Assembly: GCA_033980235.1 (NCBI GenBank)
Contig: CM067064.1
Span: forward strand, 5,497,001 to 5,561,000
Direction of reading: 5' to 3'
DNA from: Diadema setosum
Lineage: Eukaryota > Echinodermata > Echinoidea > Diadematoida > Diadematidae
Length of the DNA stretch: 64,000 nt
Shown: one piece after another, positions 13,057-25,549 of the stretch
Layout: every line of letters begins with the position of its first letter
How positions within the stretch are numbered: the first letter of the stretch is position 1
The notes under the pieces: model-generated
The model's input: only the letters and a program-made list of their open reading frames with translations
Told to the model about the DNA's origin: nothing
Databases searched by the model: none
Position numbers and translations under genes: made by a program

Positions 13057-14088
13057 AAATTTTACATTTCTGATATGACTCCATTATACAGGTGCAAGCA
13101 TGTGAGGGTCCACGTGCAACTCTGTGTGGGAAACTCTGGAGAGTGATATCCAAATGCAACCTGATATCAAAGGAGACCGAGTAGCTTACTCAAACCCCCA
13201 ATCAGCAACTACGTACATGAATATTACGAAAAAAAAAAGAGGAAAAAGAAAATTGACGTGATTGTGCATTGTGCGCAGGCCTGTCTCCGGGTTCCCTCCG
13301 ACCTTTATGCGCATGTTTCGGCGCGTGTGTGAAACGTTGGTGCTGGCTCGTTTCCTTGTAGGTTCCCGTTAATTCCCGAGATAGAAATACTATAATCTAG
13401 TACCGGTACTCAGCAAATCAGCAACTCTGAACAGAAATTCATATCGCAGATTGGAGACAGAATCAATGCATCAAATTTACTAAAATTATCACAGAATCAG
13501 GAAAATATGAAACTATACCGCTGCTTATGGCTTAAGACAGGAAGATAACCTTAAGGTTTAAAATGTGTTCCCAACTTTAAAAAGGAAATCATAAATTTAG
13601 CAAATATAGAGGCTTTCAATAACCTTGCAACCGAAATAAACATTGAATGACCAAACGTGGCTGGAAGGAGGGGGGGGGGGGGGTGGGAACCCATATATCT
13701 TTTTTATCCTATAAATTGTTAACAGTGGATGGTAAAAACATTAATAAAAAGTCATCCAACATCATGATGCAAGAAGTTGGTTGGGGATTTGATATCTATC
13801 ACCTAGAAAATTTGCAGTTTCTTATCTTGTTTCTTTGCATGCTGAGCGCAGTAATTATTTACATTATTTGTTCATCATCATTAGTTATGCGACTAATGTT
13901 CTGAAGTATTGTTCTGAAGGCAGTAGGGCACTCGAGGTAGGGGTGGATTCTCTCTTGCCATCATATCTATACAGGTTCCAATTGCTGCAAAATGATAAAT
14001 ATTTAGTAATTTTCATCAAGTTCGTATTTTCCCTATTTACCCCCCCCCCCATATCTGTCTCATTTCCTCTCCCCCTCGTATTCATATA

Positions 14089-14091
<3 letters not shown>

Positions 14092-14143
<52 letters not shown>

Positions 14144-14387
14144 AAGAGTTTGTTTGCAAAAACCGATAAGTCCATATTTGCCAAATGGAGATATTTGCAA
14201 TTAAAGGTCAAGAAAAAAAATGAGAATAATAAGACATTTTTTCTTCTTTTGACCATAACTTTAAAAATGTACCTTTATATGTAGTGACCAATATATCGTT
14301 TAAAAGGTATTATTTTGTACTTTATGACACAGACCGTACTTCAAAATCTTCAAAAATGGACTTATCGGTTTTTGCGAACAAACTCTT

Positions 14388-14446
<59 letters not shown>
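14092..14446. mobile_element. Foldback element flanked by TA arrays
   Basis: Between TA arrays at 14092-14141 and 14394-14446 lies a segment with inverted ends of about 35 bases. The left end (from about 14143) reads GAAGAGTTTGTTTGCAAAAA and continues CCGATAAGTCCAT. The right end carries the reverse complement with one change. The interior has a second, weaker inverted pair (GGTCAA/TTGACC). It has no coding capacity and looks like a MITE that targets TA-rich DNA. Confidence 0.7.
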
Positions 14447-14448
<2 letters not shown>

Positions 14449-15566
14449 CTACTCTCCTATACTCTCATCTCCCCCTCTCTCTTCTCTAACTCTAGAGATT
14501 TACACATTTTCATCATGCAATCTTCCCACCAACTCATCTCCTTTTTTTCAAATTTAAGTCTGCCCATCTCCATTTCTCCTTCTTTCTCCCTCTCTCTTTC
14601 CTAAAAAACAAAACACAAAAACAAACAAAAAACAAGCAAGCAAACACACAAGCAAACAAAAACCCAACAACCAACAACTCACAAGGTTCTGCCACTTACA
14701 CGCCTCCTATACAAAGTCATATGTACCAAACGCTCAGCTCTATAAAGACATTATCACTTAACACTAATGATTATAGATGGCAGCATCACATTTATTCCAG
14801 CTGTGTCAAACACATATCCATACAAAAATATAATTCCATAATTTTGGATTAAAAGACACACATTCATTTTGCATATTATTTTTCTTTTTATTTTGATGAC
14901 AAACTTAATGCATCACATTTGGTTCAAATGTCCCCTTGAGAATTTGGCATTACGATGGTTTACATGAGATGTAGATACACCCGGTGTGACCTTTAGAGTG
15001 GTCTTTACAACATTATTACAAGACAAGACAAGACAAAACAAATCAGGAAACAAGTAGAGACTCTTGCCATGTGAATGACACGAATGTCTGACATGATCAG
15101 CAGTTGACACTAGGAAGAAAGAAAGTGACGAGATTGATGCTGGTACTGCCAGACAAAGTATCTGATTTCATCAAGGGTCAGCTGAGAAATACGGTCATTG
15201 TCTGGGCAAGATTGCTCACACTTTTTTTTTAATGTGTGTTTAGGCTCTTTGCTCTGGTTGCAGGAATTTGCATAATATCTACAGGTAGTATCTCATTTTC
15301 TGTCCTTGGACAGGTAGCCATAAAACTTAATTATCAAATGGCACGACTCACTGGGCATTCTGAACAAAAGGGAATCTGATATCAAATAAATTTTGCGTCT
15401 GATTTCTCACGAAGAGGTCAGATCTTGGCTGTAACAAACAGCAAGAAAGATCTACTGTCAACGAGTTTGCAAAATTACCTTCAGCATCCAATTGCAGCTA
15501 GATGGAGTCCTTTATTATCTGAAGAACCCAAGCACCAAATACTGATTTCCAAGTTAAGATTGTGAA

Positions 15567-15607
15567 AGAGAGAGAGAGAGAGAGAGAAAAAAAAAGGGGG
15601 GGGGGAG
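15567..15607 (+). repeat. (GA)n / A / G-tract repeat
   Basis: A GA dinucleotide run followed by an A-tract and a G-tract. Similar homopurine tracts recur nearby (poly-T at about 15676-15694). Confidence 0.8.
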
Positions 15608-16105
15608 GGGTGCCCTTCATAAATCATCTTGTCAACTACTTTACTAATGAAAACAACAAAAACAATGAAAAGATTTTTTTTTTTTTTTTTTTTTGAGGGG
15701 GGGAATAGTCATCTGCAGTATCCCTTTCTAAAGAAAGAAAAAAAAACAACAACCACAAACACATAATACCAATCATATATCATGATTAACTCATAGCCAC
15801 CACAAGAACAAATACTATATTATGTTCAATATTAATAATAAATGCAAACACATTTAAGAAAGATTTATGGTGCATAGAAAAATAGGACATCTAATTCTCA
15901 TTCGAGGCAAACATGATTATGAAATCGGATTACATGATAGCATAAAAGAGTCATTACACAGAGTAATATAATGATGTATGAAATCCACTTGACCAGTTGT
16001 TGTTGACTACAGAGACTCAATATCTAAAGCCTTCTGTACTTTTAATCATTTTAGCGACATGCAACTTTTTACTTCACAAAGTTAATTCCAGCAGTCTACG
16101 GTCGA

Positions 16106-16170
16106 CCAATCAGTAACCAGAATGCCACGCAATGACCAATAAGGTTGCTCCCTCTCTGCTAGGGGCGGAG
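16106..16170. promoter_or_regulatory. CCAAT x2 plus GC box cluster
   Basis: CCAAT pentamers lie at 16106-16110 and 16136-16140, and GGGGCGGAG (Sp1-like) at 16162-16170, all within 65 bases of otherwise AT-rich DNA. No convincing downstream exon was found on either strand, so this is motif evidence only. Confidence 0.25.
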
Positions 16171-17804
16171 TCTATCTGCAGCGCTAAATCCACATCTTAA
16201 GACACGTTTCTGTTGCGTTGAAAGTCATAAAAATCATGGCCCAGAAAAATGCTGATTTTTTTGCCTTTCCTTTGGTCAGTCAGCTTCAAAATTTCGGCAT
16301 ATGATAGACAAAACATTAGACTACAAAATCATGCCAAAAGCAGAATTTTGATGGTTTTGACCGATTTTGATGATCTGACTTCAAACTCAATTTCCTTGGC
16401 TCAGCCTTCAGCAACTTTCAGACTCTTTTAATGTGGCAGGTCACTGTCTTCACAAAAAGTGGTTCTTCTATTTTCACTTCTCATATCAAACTACACACAT
16501 TTTGGTCAAGTGTTCAGTTATATTTTGCAGTTACATGATACCTTACAATGTAGTTCTATCTTCACACTGTTAGTTGTTTGTATTGAAATAAAATTCATAT
16601 CTTGACCTTAATAATCTCAATGAACATAAAGTCATTAAAGTCCTATGTACAGTTTAAGGCAACTTCACAATGATGTAGGCATCCTTACAAACGCACCATT
16701 TGTCTACTCTTTCTGCCTAGAGATTTAAAGCACAAAGGCAATGAACAAGTCAAAACTTGGTTCATGAAACAAAGATTACAAACATCCTTTTTCTTTCATA
16801 CTTGCATTTTGTGCATGGGGAAAAAACACAAAAAGAACCTTTTTTATGTACAAAAACATAGAACATTCCCTCATATATTTCATTGTAAATTTCCTGTAAA
16901 AAAACATCTTCAGACAGTCACATTAGATCCAGATCAGTAGAAAAATATGTGGGCATCTTCAAAGTTAATAATTACAGCTCCCTACTTTACAACTTCAGAA
17001 AAAAGCACTGATTTGAAGCAAACATTTCATGCAGCATGTAAATGAGCCTAAGTCAAAAGTTGGTGTTTTTTTTTTTTTCAAAATCTACATCATTCATCTC
17101 TAATGACTGTATGTATGTACCTGTGTTTTCTGTGATATTTGCCTTCACATGTCCTCTTTCTGATGCTTCTGATAAATGGCAAAATTAGTATGTAAAAAGA
17201 TAATAAAATTCATTTATCTATGCATAGTGCATTCTTCAGTTTAGAAACTATTCTACCGTCTGCGAGGACAGAAATAAAACATAAATGTAAACAAAATCCT
17301 TCATAAAACACAATGTAACAAAGAAGTACAATGGTCAAAACTACTCTTAACACTGAAGTAGATACCGGTATGAAAATCAAAGTTTCTGGAATCATTTAAC
17401 ACTGAGGAAGGATCACTTTTTAAAGCTTCCCTAATCTATCCATGTAAATGTTTTATATTTTTTCTTTGTGCAGTAACATGTGAGTCGCAAAAACTGTGGC
17501 GTCATATAATTCACCTCTCCCTAACTATGGGGAAAATGTTGTAGTACTGTTCTCACCGATTTGGCAGTCTGGAAAGGGAGGGCCATTAGACAAGCCCAAA
17601 ACAGCAAATTAAAGAATGAATGAAGACTATCTACAGATATCCTTGTCTTCTTGTCCAAGTTCTTACTCATTGACAGGTCTGTATTATCCATTATAATACC
17701 ATGAACTATCCTTCCGGGGGGATCGAGGGATTTCTTACAAAAAATTACAGAGGGGGCGTGCACCCAGTGCCCGGTGTGACCCCCTCTGGATCTGCCACTG
17801 TCCT

Positions 17805-17810
17805 TTTATT
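17805..17810 (-). terminator. ACSM poly(A) signal
   Basis: AATAAA on the minus strand, about 106 bases beyond the ACSM stop codon. It is the nearest canonical signal. Confidence 0.55.
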
Positions 17811-17915
17811 AACAAAATACAGAAGAGAGAATTTCTGCCAATGATGCACCTCACAAGGTTTTCTGACATCCATTTGAAATAACTCTGCATTAATCCTTGG
17901 ACAGAGAGAGACATC

Positions 17916-18008
17916 CTATGTGGAAAGAGCTGCCCATTCTCTCTGTCGGAGCTCCACTCGTCGAATCTTGCCACTCACCGTCTTGGGTAGACTGTCCACA
18001 AACTCAAT
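17916..18008 (-). CDS. ACSM: ACSM exon 14: catalytic lysine and stop
   Basis: 30 codons plus [23 protein letters not shown] followed by [10 protein letters not shown]. The Lys of SGKIRR is the family's adenylation lysine. Confidence 0.93.
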   Translation of the reverse strand: MEFVDSLPKTVSGKIRRVELRQREWAALST

Positions 18009-21000
18009 CTGGCAACATCGAGGAAGAGAAGAGGAATCAAACAGATGGACATATGTTCATGCACGCATTATTCAAATACAATAATGGATGAAAGGAAAGC
18101 TAGCATTAGCATGCATACATGGAATAACCATACTTACTATCGGTGGGGAGACAAAACCTAGTATGTCAAATCTTGGTGAAAATCACTTTTTTTTTATTAA
18201 AATCAACTGTCAGGTAGTCAGATAAGTGATATCCTGCCCAAATCCTAGTTGTCTTATCCCTAATATGAAGCCACCACAGGATGTCAAAGGAAAGGCAATC
18301 CAATTTACTGGCTTTATCTACCATGTTTTTTTGCTCTCCTGAACATTTGACATTTTTTAGCCACAAAGTTTAGTTGCCCCATCAGTGATATGCATATTTT
18401 AGGCCAAGAGAGTTTTCAGTGTTTCCTGACATATCTGTGTTACCCAAAGTGTGATACTAGGCCAAATACAGGATTCCTTATAATCAAGATTCGTGTTGCT
18501 CGCAATGGCATGACCTTATATTAAAGAACATATTTTATACTGTTAATCATCTTCCCTTTTTGGGCTGTCACTGTGGTGCTCTTTGTTGGGTGTTTGAGAT
18601 TTACACACACACAAACACACACACACACAAATCACAATTTGCTGGTATGCTTTAACCCTATTCTAACTGGGCTATTTGAGACCAAGTTTTTACTGGGGGG
18701 GGTCAATTTGACCCCCCCCCCTTCAGATCTCGGCCGCCGATCGCGCGATCGCCGCAAAATTTTGCCTGAACATAGAGCCGGATGTCAACTACAAGATTAC
18801 ATGGGTCATACAATAGAAAAATGTTGATTTCATATTTTTTAATAAATTAATTATGCAAATTAATGCATGAAATCATATTTTCATCTATAACTCCATCAAA
18901 AAGACTGAAGGATTATTAAATTTTTGTGTCAGAGTTCCTCAAGACACATCAAACAATTTTCTTGTAAAAAAATAGTGCAATCAAAATCATTTTCTTTTGT
19001 TTTTATTGTTTTGTTAATTTCTTATGTATTTTATTGTTTTTTCGATCTTTTGTTTTCTATTGTTTTTTTGCCAAAATTTGTTGGAGGCACTTTTTCAAGC
19101 TTATCTACATTAGATTGATTTATTTCAATGGTTAAAAGTTGAAATAATCTAATTTATATCAATTAAACAAAAAAACACAGTTTGCATTGGATTTGCACAC
19201 GAAATCATGAATTTGAGCGGTTTTCAGGTTGACATGCATATGCAAAACATTGCATAACTTCAGAACGGTGTACCCGGACGTCGCAAATTTGGTCTCAAAA
19301 TATGCGGGAGACTTCAATGAAAAAAGTCATGAAACGACGCGGCAAAATCTTTGCGCGTTGCGGAATCGTGGCGCGAAACGTCGAGGGGGGGGGGTCAATT
19401 ACCCCCCCCCCCCAGTTAGAATAGGGTTAAAGTAATTCCTCTAAATGTTACATCTATGACTTCCCATACATATTGATTTAGTGCAATAAACTCTCCTCCT
19501 TACAAGGTTGTAGTATTGCTTGCCCCACAGTTCTGAAACCTTTTATTTCATTGTTTTTCAAACCCTGATGTAACAAACTTTTGCTCCAAAAAAACTTTAC
19601 TGTTCCAACAGATTGTGTTATAATGAGAGCCAACAGCAAGCTTCATGTAACTAGCACTAATTGGTTTGAGTTTTTTTTTACCATTCATGCTTGATAAATT
19701 GTTTATGACTATCATATCATTCCAAATCATCTTGTCCCATATAGCACTCTCCAACCCATTTTTTTTTCTACAAGTTAGCTCGTATTTCCAACTTCATTGT
19801 ACATAATGCTTGCATTTTCCAGCAAGACACCCCATTCAGAGCAAGAAATCATTGAAAGTGTTTATTTAATCACGTTTATCCTTTCAAAATATGAACACAA
19901 AACATACAGAGTTTTATGAAAGCATGATGGCAAAGTGCAAACTGACCTTCCTTGGGTACTTGTACGGGGCAGTGATGGTCTTGACATGGTCCTGGAGCTC
20001 ACGGGTCAGTTCTTCCTCGGGCCGATCCTTGTGGCTTTCTGCCAACACCACAAAGGCCTTCACAATCTGGACAGCAAGAGTGGACAATATGCAGAGGAGG
20101 TTGCATAAAAAATGTTTGTTTTGCAAGACCATTTCATGTTATTGATGAAGTGACAGATGCATGTTTACAAACATATCAATATACCCCAGTTTCAAGTTTC
20201 AACTTTTATCTTTCTTCAGTAAAAAAAGCAAACAAACATACAAAGAGACAATTAAATAAAACATACAAACCAAAATTACTTAAGTTAAGTACATACTCAT
20301 AATTAAAAGTGTGTGATGGAGATTGACATAACGGTTTAAGTAAGAGTGGTGGAAATCAGCAGTAGCCATTGGCCTTTCGAGGTTGATCCCATGAGTGTAT
20401 CTTCCGAGGGGCAAGATTTCTTTTCAACATTGCAGAAGAAACAAATTATAGAGTTCCTTTTCAATATTGCAAAAGAAAACAAATTTAAACTTAAAATAAG
20501 GCAGTCTAAACTATGCTTCTGGTACAGATCAGCACAACAGACAGGTTTCTTTTCAACATTGCAGAAGAAAACAAATTCAAGAGTTAATTCAAGGCGGTGA
20601 TTAATATGCTTCTGGCACAGATAAAGACAACAGACAGACATTTCTTATCATCTGAAGTTTGAAAACAACTTTATTATATTTCCTTTTTTTCTATATCAAA
20701 GTAAAAGTGCTGTATGCACTGTAAATATTTTACTGTAATACCATAAACATTTAATCAATAACTTCAATCATTTCATATATAATTCATTTCAATAAGATTC
20801 ATTTCTCATTCATTTGTTACAGTCCTGTAAGAAAGTGTTGGACTTCAGTCAAAAATCTGTGATCTTTTTCATCTGAGACTAGCCAGAAAACTAGTATACT
20901 ATATTTCAGGCATATAACAACAATCCTACCTGTCTCTACCAATTTACATATGTCTGTGGACTCACCTCCCCTCTTATGGGGTCTGGGGAGCTGACGGCAG

Positions 21001-23764
21001 CGGATTCAATGACAGCTGGATGCTCCACGAGGGCGCTTTCTACTTCAAATGGTCCAATTCGGTACCTTTGACACACACAAACACAAAAAGATAATAAAAA
21101 TAATTCCCATTACTATCAGCTCACAGTTGTGGCAACCAATATGAAGCTCTGGCACAATCCCATGAAACTTTGAAAATTCACATCTTTCTTATTTTGATAT
21201 CTGACTTTGGTGAAACTTCCACCATTTTTGTTCATCTGATTTTACTTCCAACTTGAACACTGCATGAACGTGCCATCAAACAAAGATATTAGCGTTGAGT
21301 TGTGCATATAATTTATCAGCCTGTATTATTGGCATTATGCCCACTCTTGTTCTTCCCATTGTTTTTCCCTATTTGTTTTCACATTTCTTCGTTTGGTTGT
21401 TTGCTTGGTCAGATGGTCACTTCATCATTCATCTTCCAGGCCAGTCCAGGTGCATACCAGCAAAATATTGACAACAAAGCTGCTACCTTACGCACATGGT
21501 CAAGTCGTATGGTCACTCCTTGCCTAAACACCTTTCTCAAGTTACCAATGACCATCGTGTGCCCTCACGTGCAGATAGCCTGGTAGACTCATGATGCCCA
21601 CCCGCTCTTTTCCTAGCACATCAAAAAAAGGTCGTCAACACGGTGTCTGATTTCTTTGCACAATAGTGAAGTGATCAAGGCACCACACTGGTTTGCTGGC
21701 AGAAAAATTCTGATGCTAGTATGCAAATTTCTACTGGCTCTTTGACTCTAACAAAAAATTGGAACTAGGAGTAAATGAAAGTAATAATACCTTGATCATA
21801 CCAAGGAGCTTCAAACACAGTGTGTTTGAAGCTCCTTGATCATACATGACTTTATTTCCCCAAATGCCAATAAAGAATAGGGCAATCTCTGGATTGTTCC
21901 AATTGACACATTCTGATACAAAATGGTTTTTATGACAACAACATCACAAATTGGAAATGGCGATTGCTGTTGCTGTCATCACCTTTCTTTGACAGCTAGT
22001 CAAAATCAGAAAGAGAATTAAAGAGAGGCAGTACCAGGACTATTAATGATGAAATAAATAGATCTTTGGACTGTTATCATATCTTGGTTGTGATGAGGGT
22101 TGTTGGGGCGCCTATTTCTTGGGTGAGTTTTTACACGGTGTCAAATGGGTTAATGTTATATCCTCATCTCTGATGACTTCTACCACTACCAGTGCCACAC
22201 CCTTGGGGTTGGGGGACAACTAAAGGGGAAATCCACTCCAAATATAAGTTAGTTTGAAGAAAAAAGAGTAAAATCTTACGAGTTCAATGGTAAAAATTTA
22301 ACTGAAATTGGATGAAAGATAAGGAAGTCATGACACTTTGAAGCTTCGCTTATTTCTGGAAAACAATTCTTGTACAGGGGACATGAATATGCAAATGAAT
22401 GAGCTAACCATGTACAGTGTAATAACCTCACAATTTTCCATTGATCGTGTACATTAAAAAAAAAAAAAAAAATTGATGTGAAAGTCAATGTTTCAGTCAT
22501 TGAAGTCTGAAACATGATGTTATTCCTGGTTGAATATCTTCAGAATAGAGTGATCAGCTAGATGTACAAGGATTTGAGCCTCAGGCATAATTGCGTTTGA
22601 ATAAAAAACTGGAAATGTCAAAATTTTATACACAAACTAGAAAAGCACTCTGAGAGCGCAGACCTCCGCCAAGCAGCTATATACTTTCCACCGATGATCT
22701 TGCTCTTCCCAAAAAGATTTGTCTCCTCTCAACCACTGGGGAAAAGCTCTTTGGTCTCTTCCATAAAGATCAGTGATTTCCACCAATAGGTACAGTTGTA
22801 TACATGCTGAAAAATCGCCCGATTTCTTAATATAGATCGAAGCCTTTGTTACGTCATAAACCCTCGGCTACACGTCGCACCTCGGCCTAGCAGAAACTAG
22901 AGAACGCACTTTAGTGCGCGCATGAAAACCTAAAAAATGCGCAGCTTGAACTCCCAAGTTCATTGACCCTCCCTGCCAAAATATCAAAAATCCTTCACAA
23001 TTCCCCCAAAATTCTCTGATCACTACAGAAATTTAATCATCTGTTACTTGTGTCATTCTCAACCTTTCCTGCAAGTTTCATCCAAATCCATGCACAATTT
23101 TTTGCCTATTTCGCACAGGGACAAACAAACAAACAAACAAACAAACAAACAAACCAACGGTAAAGAAAACATAACCTCCCCCTTGGTGGAGGTAATTATA
23201 TGGCAAGTTGTGAGGAGATGACATGCTCACTGTGCTATTTGCATATTCATGTTGACCGCCCCCCCAAAATAGTGAAAGTTCAAAATGTAATAACTTCTTT
23301 ATTTTTCATCCGATTTTGATCAAAATTATACCATTGAAGTCGTAATATTTTACTCTTTCTTATCAGACTAATTTATATTTGGACTAGATTTCCCCTCTAA
23401 ACCACCCAGCTCACCCTGCCGATGATATGATGTCATCGTTCCTCCCAACAAACCAGATGTAACCTTCCTCGTCCATGCGGGCCTTATCCCCCGTCAGGTA
23501 GAAGTCACCTTTGAATACTGATGCTGTACGTTCCGGATCACCCTATCAGAATGCATCAATATAGAGATCACTTTATTCATATGCATAAATTCATCGAACA
23601 AAATACAAACATTCAACACATACACAACACACATATACAAAAACAAAACATATCTAATGGTGACAGTCTATAGGAGGAGTTCATGGATACCATCTCATGC
23701 TCAATGAAAGATCTTGCCCAAGTGTCTTTCTTAGGCTAGACAAATCTCCATTCAAGCAAGCAGC

Positions 23765-23800
<36 letters not shown>

Positions 23801-25514
23801 CAGATGGGCCTGTGCAGAAATGGTAAAGTTGAGTATTGAGGAATACAGTCTATAATAGCAGTGACAGCTACAACACAGCTCTAGTTATGACAAATGATAT
23901 CTTGGCAATGCAAATAGTCCAGCAAATGTAATGCATACTTTTCTTCCACAAAATACACATACTTTCATGTTGTACTGCTAGATGGCATTCAAATAATGTC
24001 TGTCCATGCTAGTTTGCGTAAGAAATGTTTAGCAATGGTACAAAAATATCAGAATGCACTTGTCAAAATGTGCAAGTACTTGAGAAATATTTTCCTAATA
24101 TTTCCTTCTTGTTGGAGAACTAGTGTAGAATACCTAGCGTTTTTATGGCAACAAAAGATGACATGAATTTTCTTGCTGGTTTCTCGGGAGGTATGTGATT
24201 ACATTAGAGGCATCATTTTACTGCAAGTTCCGTGTCAACTTTAAAACATGATACATATGCACTGGTACCTGTCAGAAGGTTGTATGTCAACATGGACATA
24301 CAAAAAGGTAGAGGTTTAATGACCCATGGATGAGTGGAATGTTAACCTGTTGAGGACGAGTCCCGAGTATACTCGGGCAAGTGTCTATGGGAATGCATGT
24401 AGTAGCAAAATCAACCTGTCCTCAATGGGTTAAGTTTTAGTGGTGTGCAAGCTACTGCACACCAGCAGTTAAGATGGTAACTCATACTTGCAGAGTGAAG
24501 CATTGTCTTTGTTCATTGAGGGGGTCATACATGTTCAGCCTATACATTTTCCTTCAATGTTACTGCATCATTCTTGAGTTTATTTGTTTATTTCAATCAT
24601 AGCAATTGTGCAACAGTTGATTCAACCCATCACAAAACAGGAGCATTACTCTTTGACAAATGACCTGGTTAAACAAGAATTTTACCACAGCTTTGCCTCC
24701 ACTTCCCTCATCCCCTGCCCACCTCTTTAGTTGACGAAATACAAGCAGTACATCTTTGCACTGCTTGACCATGAATGTGCCACATTCCTATCATATATTT
24801 TATTCATTTGCCAAAAAAAAAAAAAAATCATCATTTTCATGTTCTAAGATTGCATGTGATACAGTCATTGTTTATAACTAGTGATCTTGATGGATCATAT
24901 CACACAACTGAATGATTCTGTTTTTCCAGCAATCCCCCTGGTATCTCAGCTCTACTTGTTTGTCTTTGTTTTGGCTGGGGTCAGCTCCTGTTATTTAACC
25001 TAAATATAATACTGTATACGCCAAATATTTCGCGAGATTTTTTTTTCCCATGAATTCTGCGAGTCAGATGCTATTCGCGAAATTAAATACACACGAAAAT
25101 AATGACTCTGATCCCGATATGAATGTGATGCACACGTATATATTTCTCCATTCAGTACAGTACTCCACGATCGCGAATTTAACCACTCATGAAATCGTCG
25201 GGAAGTCCCGATTTGTGAAAATTTAGACTCGATAAATATATGGCGTATACAGTATACAGCACTGCGTCAAGGATACGACCTTCAGTTCTGAGTATTCAGT
25301 ATCAGTTGGTTGTTTAATAACTGCTTGTATTTTGCTATCATAAATATCTGGTGCAAGCTGAAATGCACAGGAGTGGGTCACAAAACATGGGTAAAAAAAA
25401 TGTGGGATATAAATTTACAAAATTGACTCCCCCCCACAAAAAATATATAATAATAATAATAACAACAACAACAAATAACAACAACAACAACAGCAACAAC
25501 AACAAGAACATCAA

Positions 25515-25549
<35 letters not shown>

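Larger units (their letters stand above)
11433..17804. other. Gene-free interval with repeats
   Basis: No supportable exon on either strand. It holds TA arrays (12069-12125, 12203-12226, 14092-14141, 14394-14446), a GT run (12319-12362), a foldback element between two TA arrays, a three-octamer cluster (12994-13041), a CCAAT/GC-box cluster (16106-16170) and poly-T/poly-G tracts. The part from about 14.9 to 17.8 kb lies downstream of the ACSM gene and could include alternative 3' UTR, but nothing shows this. Confidence 0.5.
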
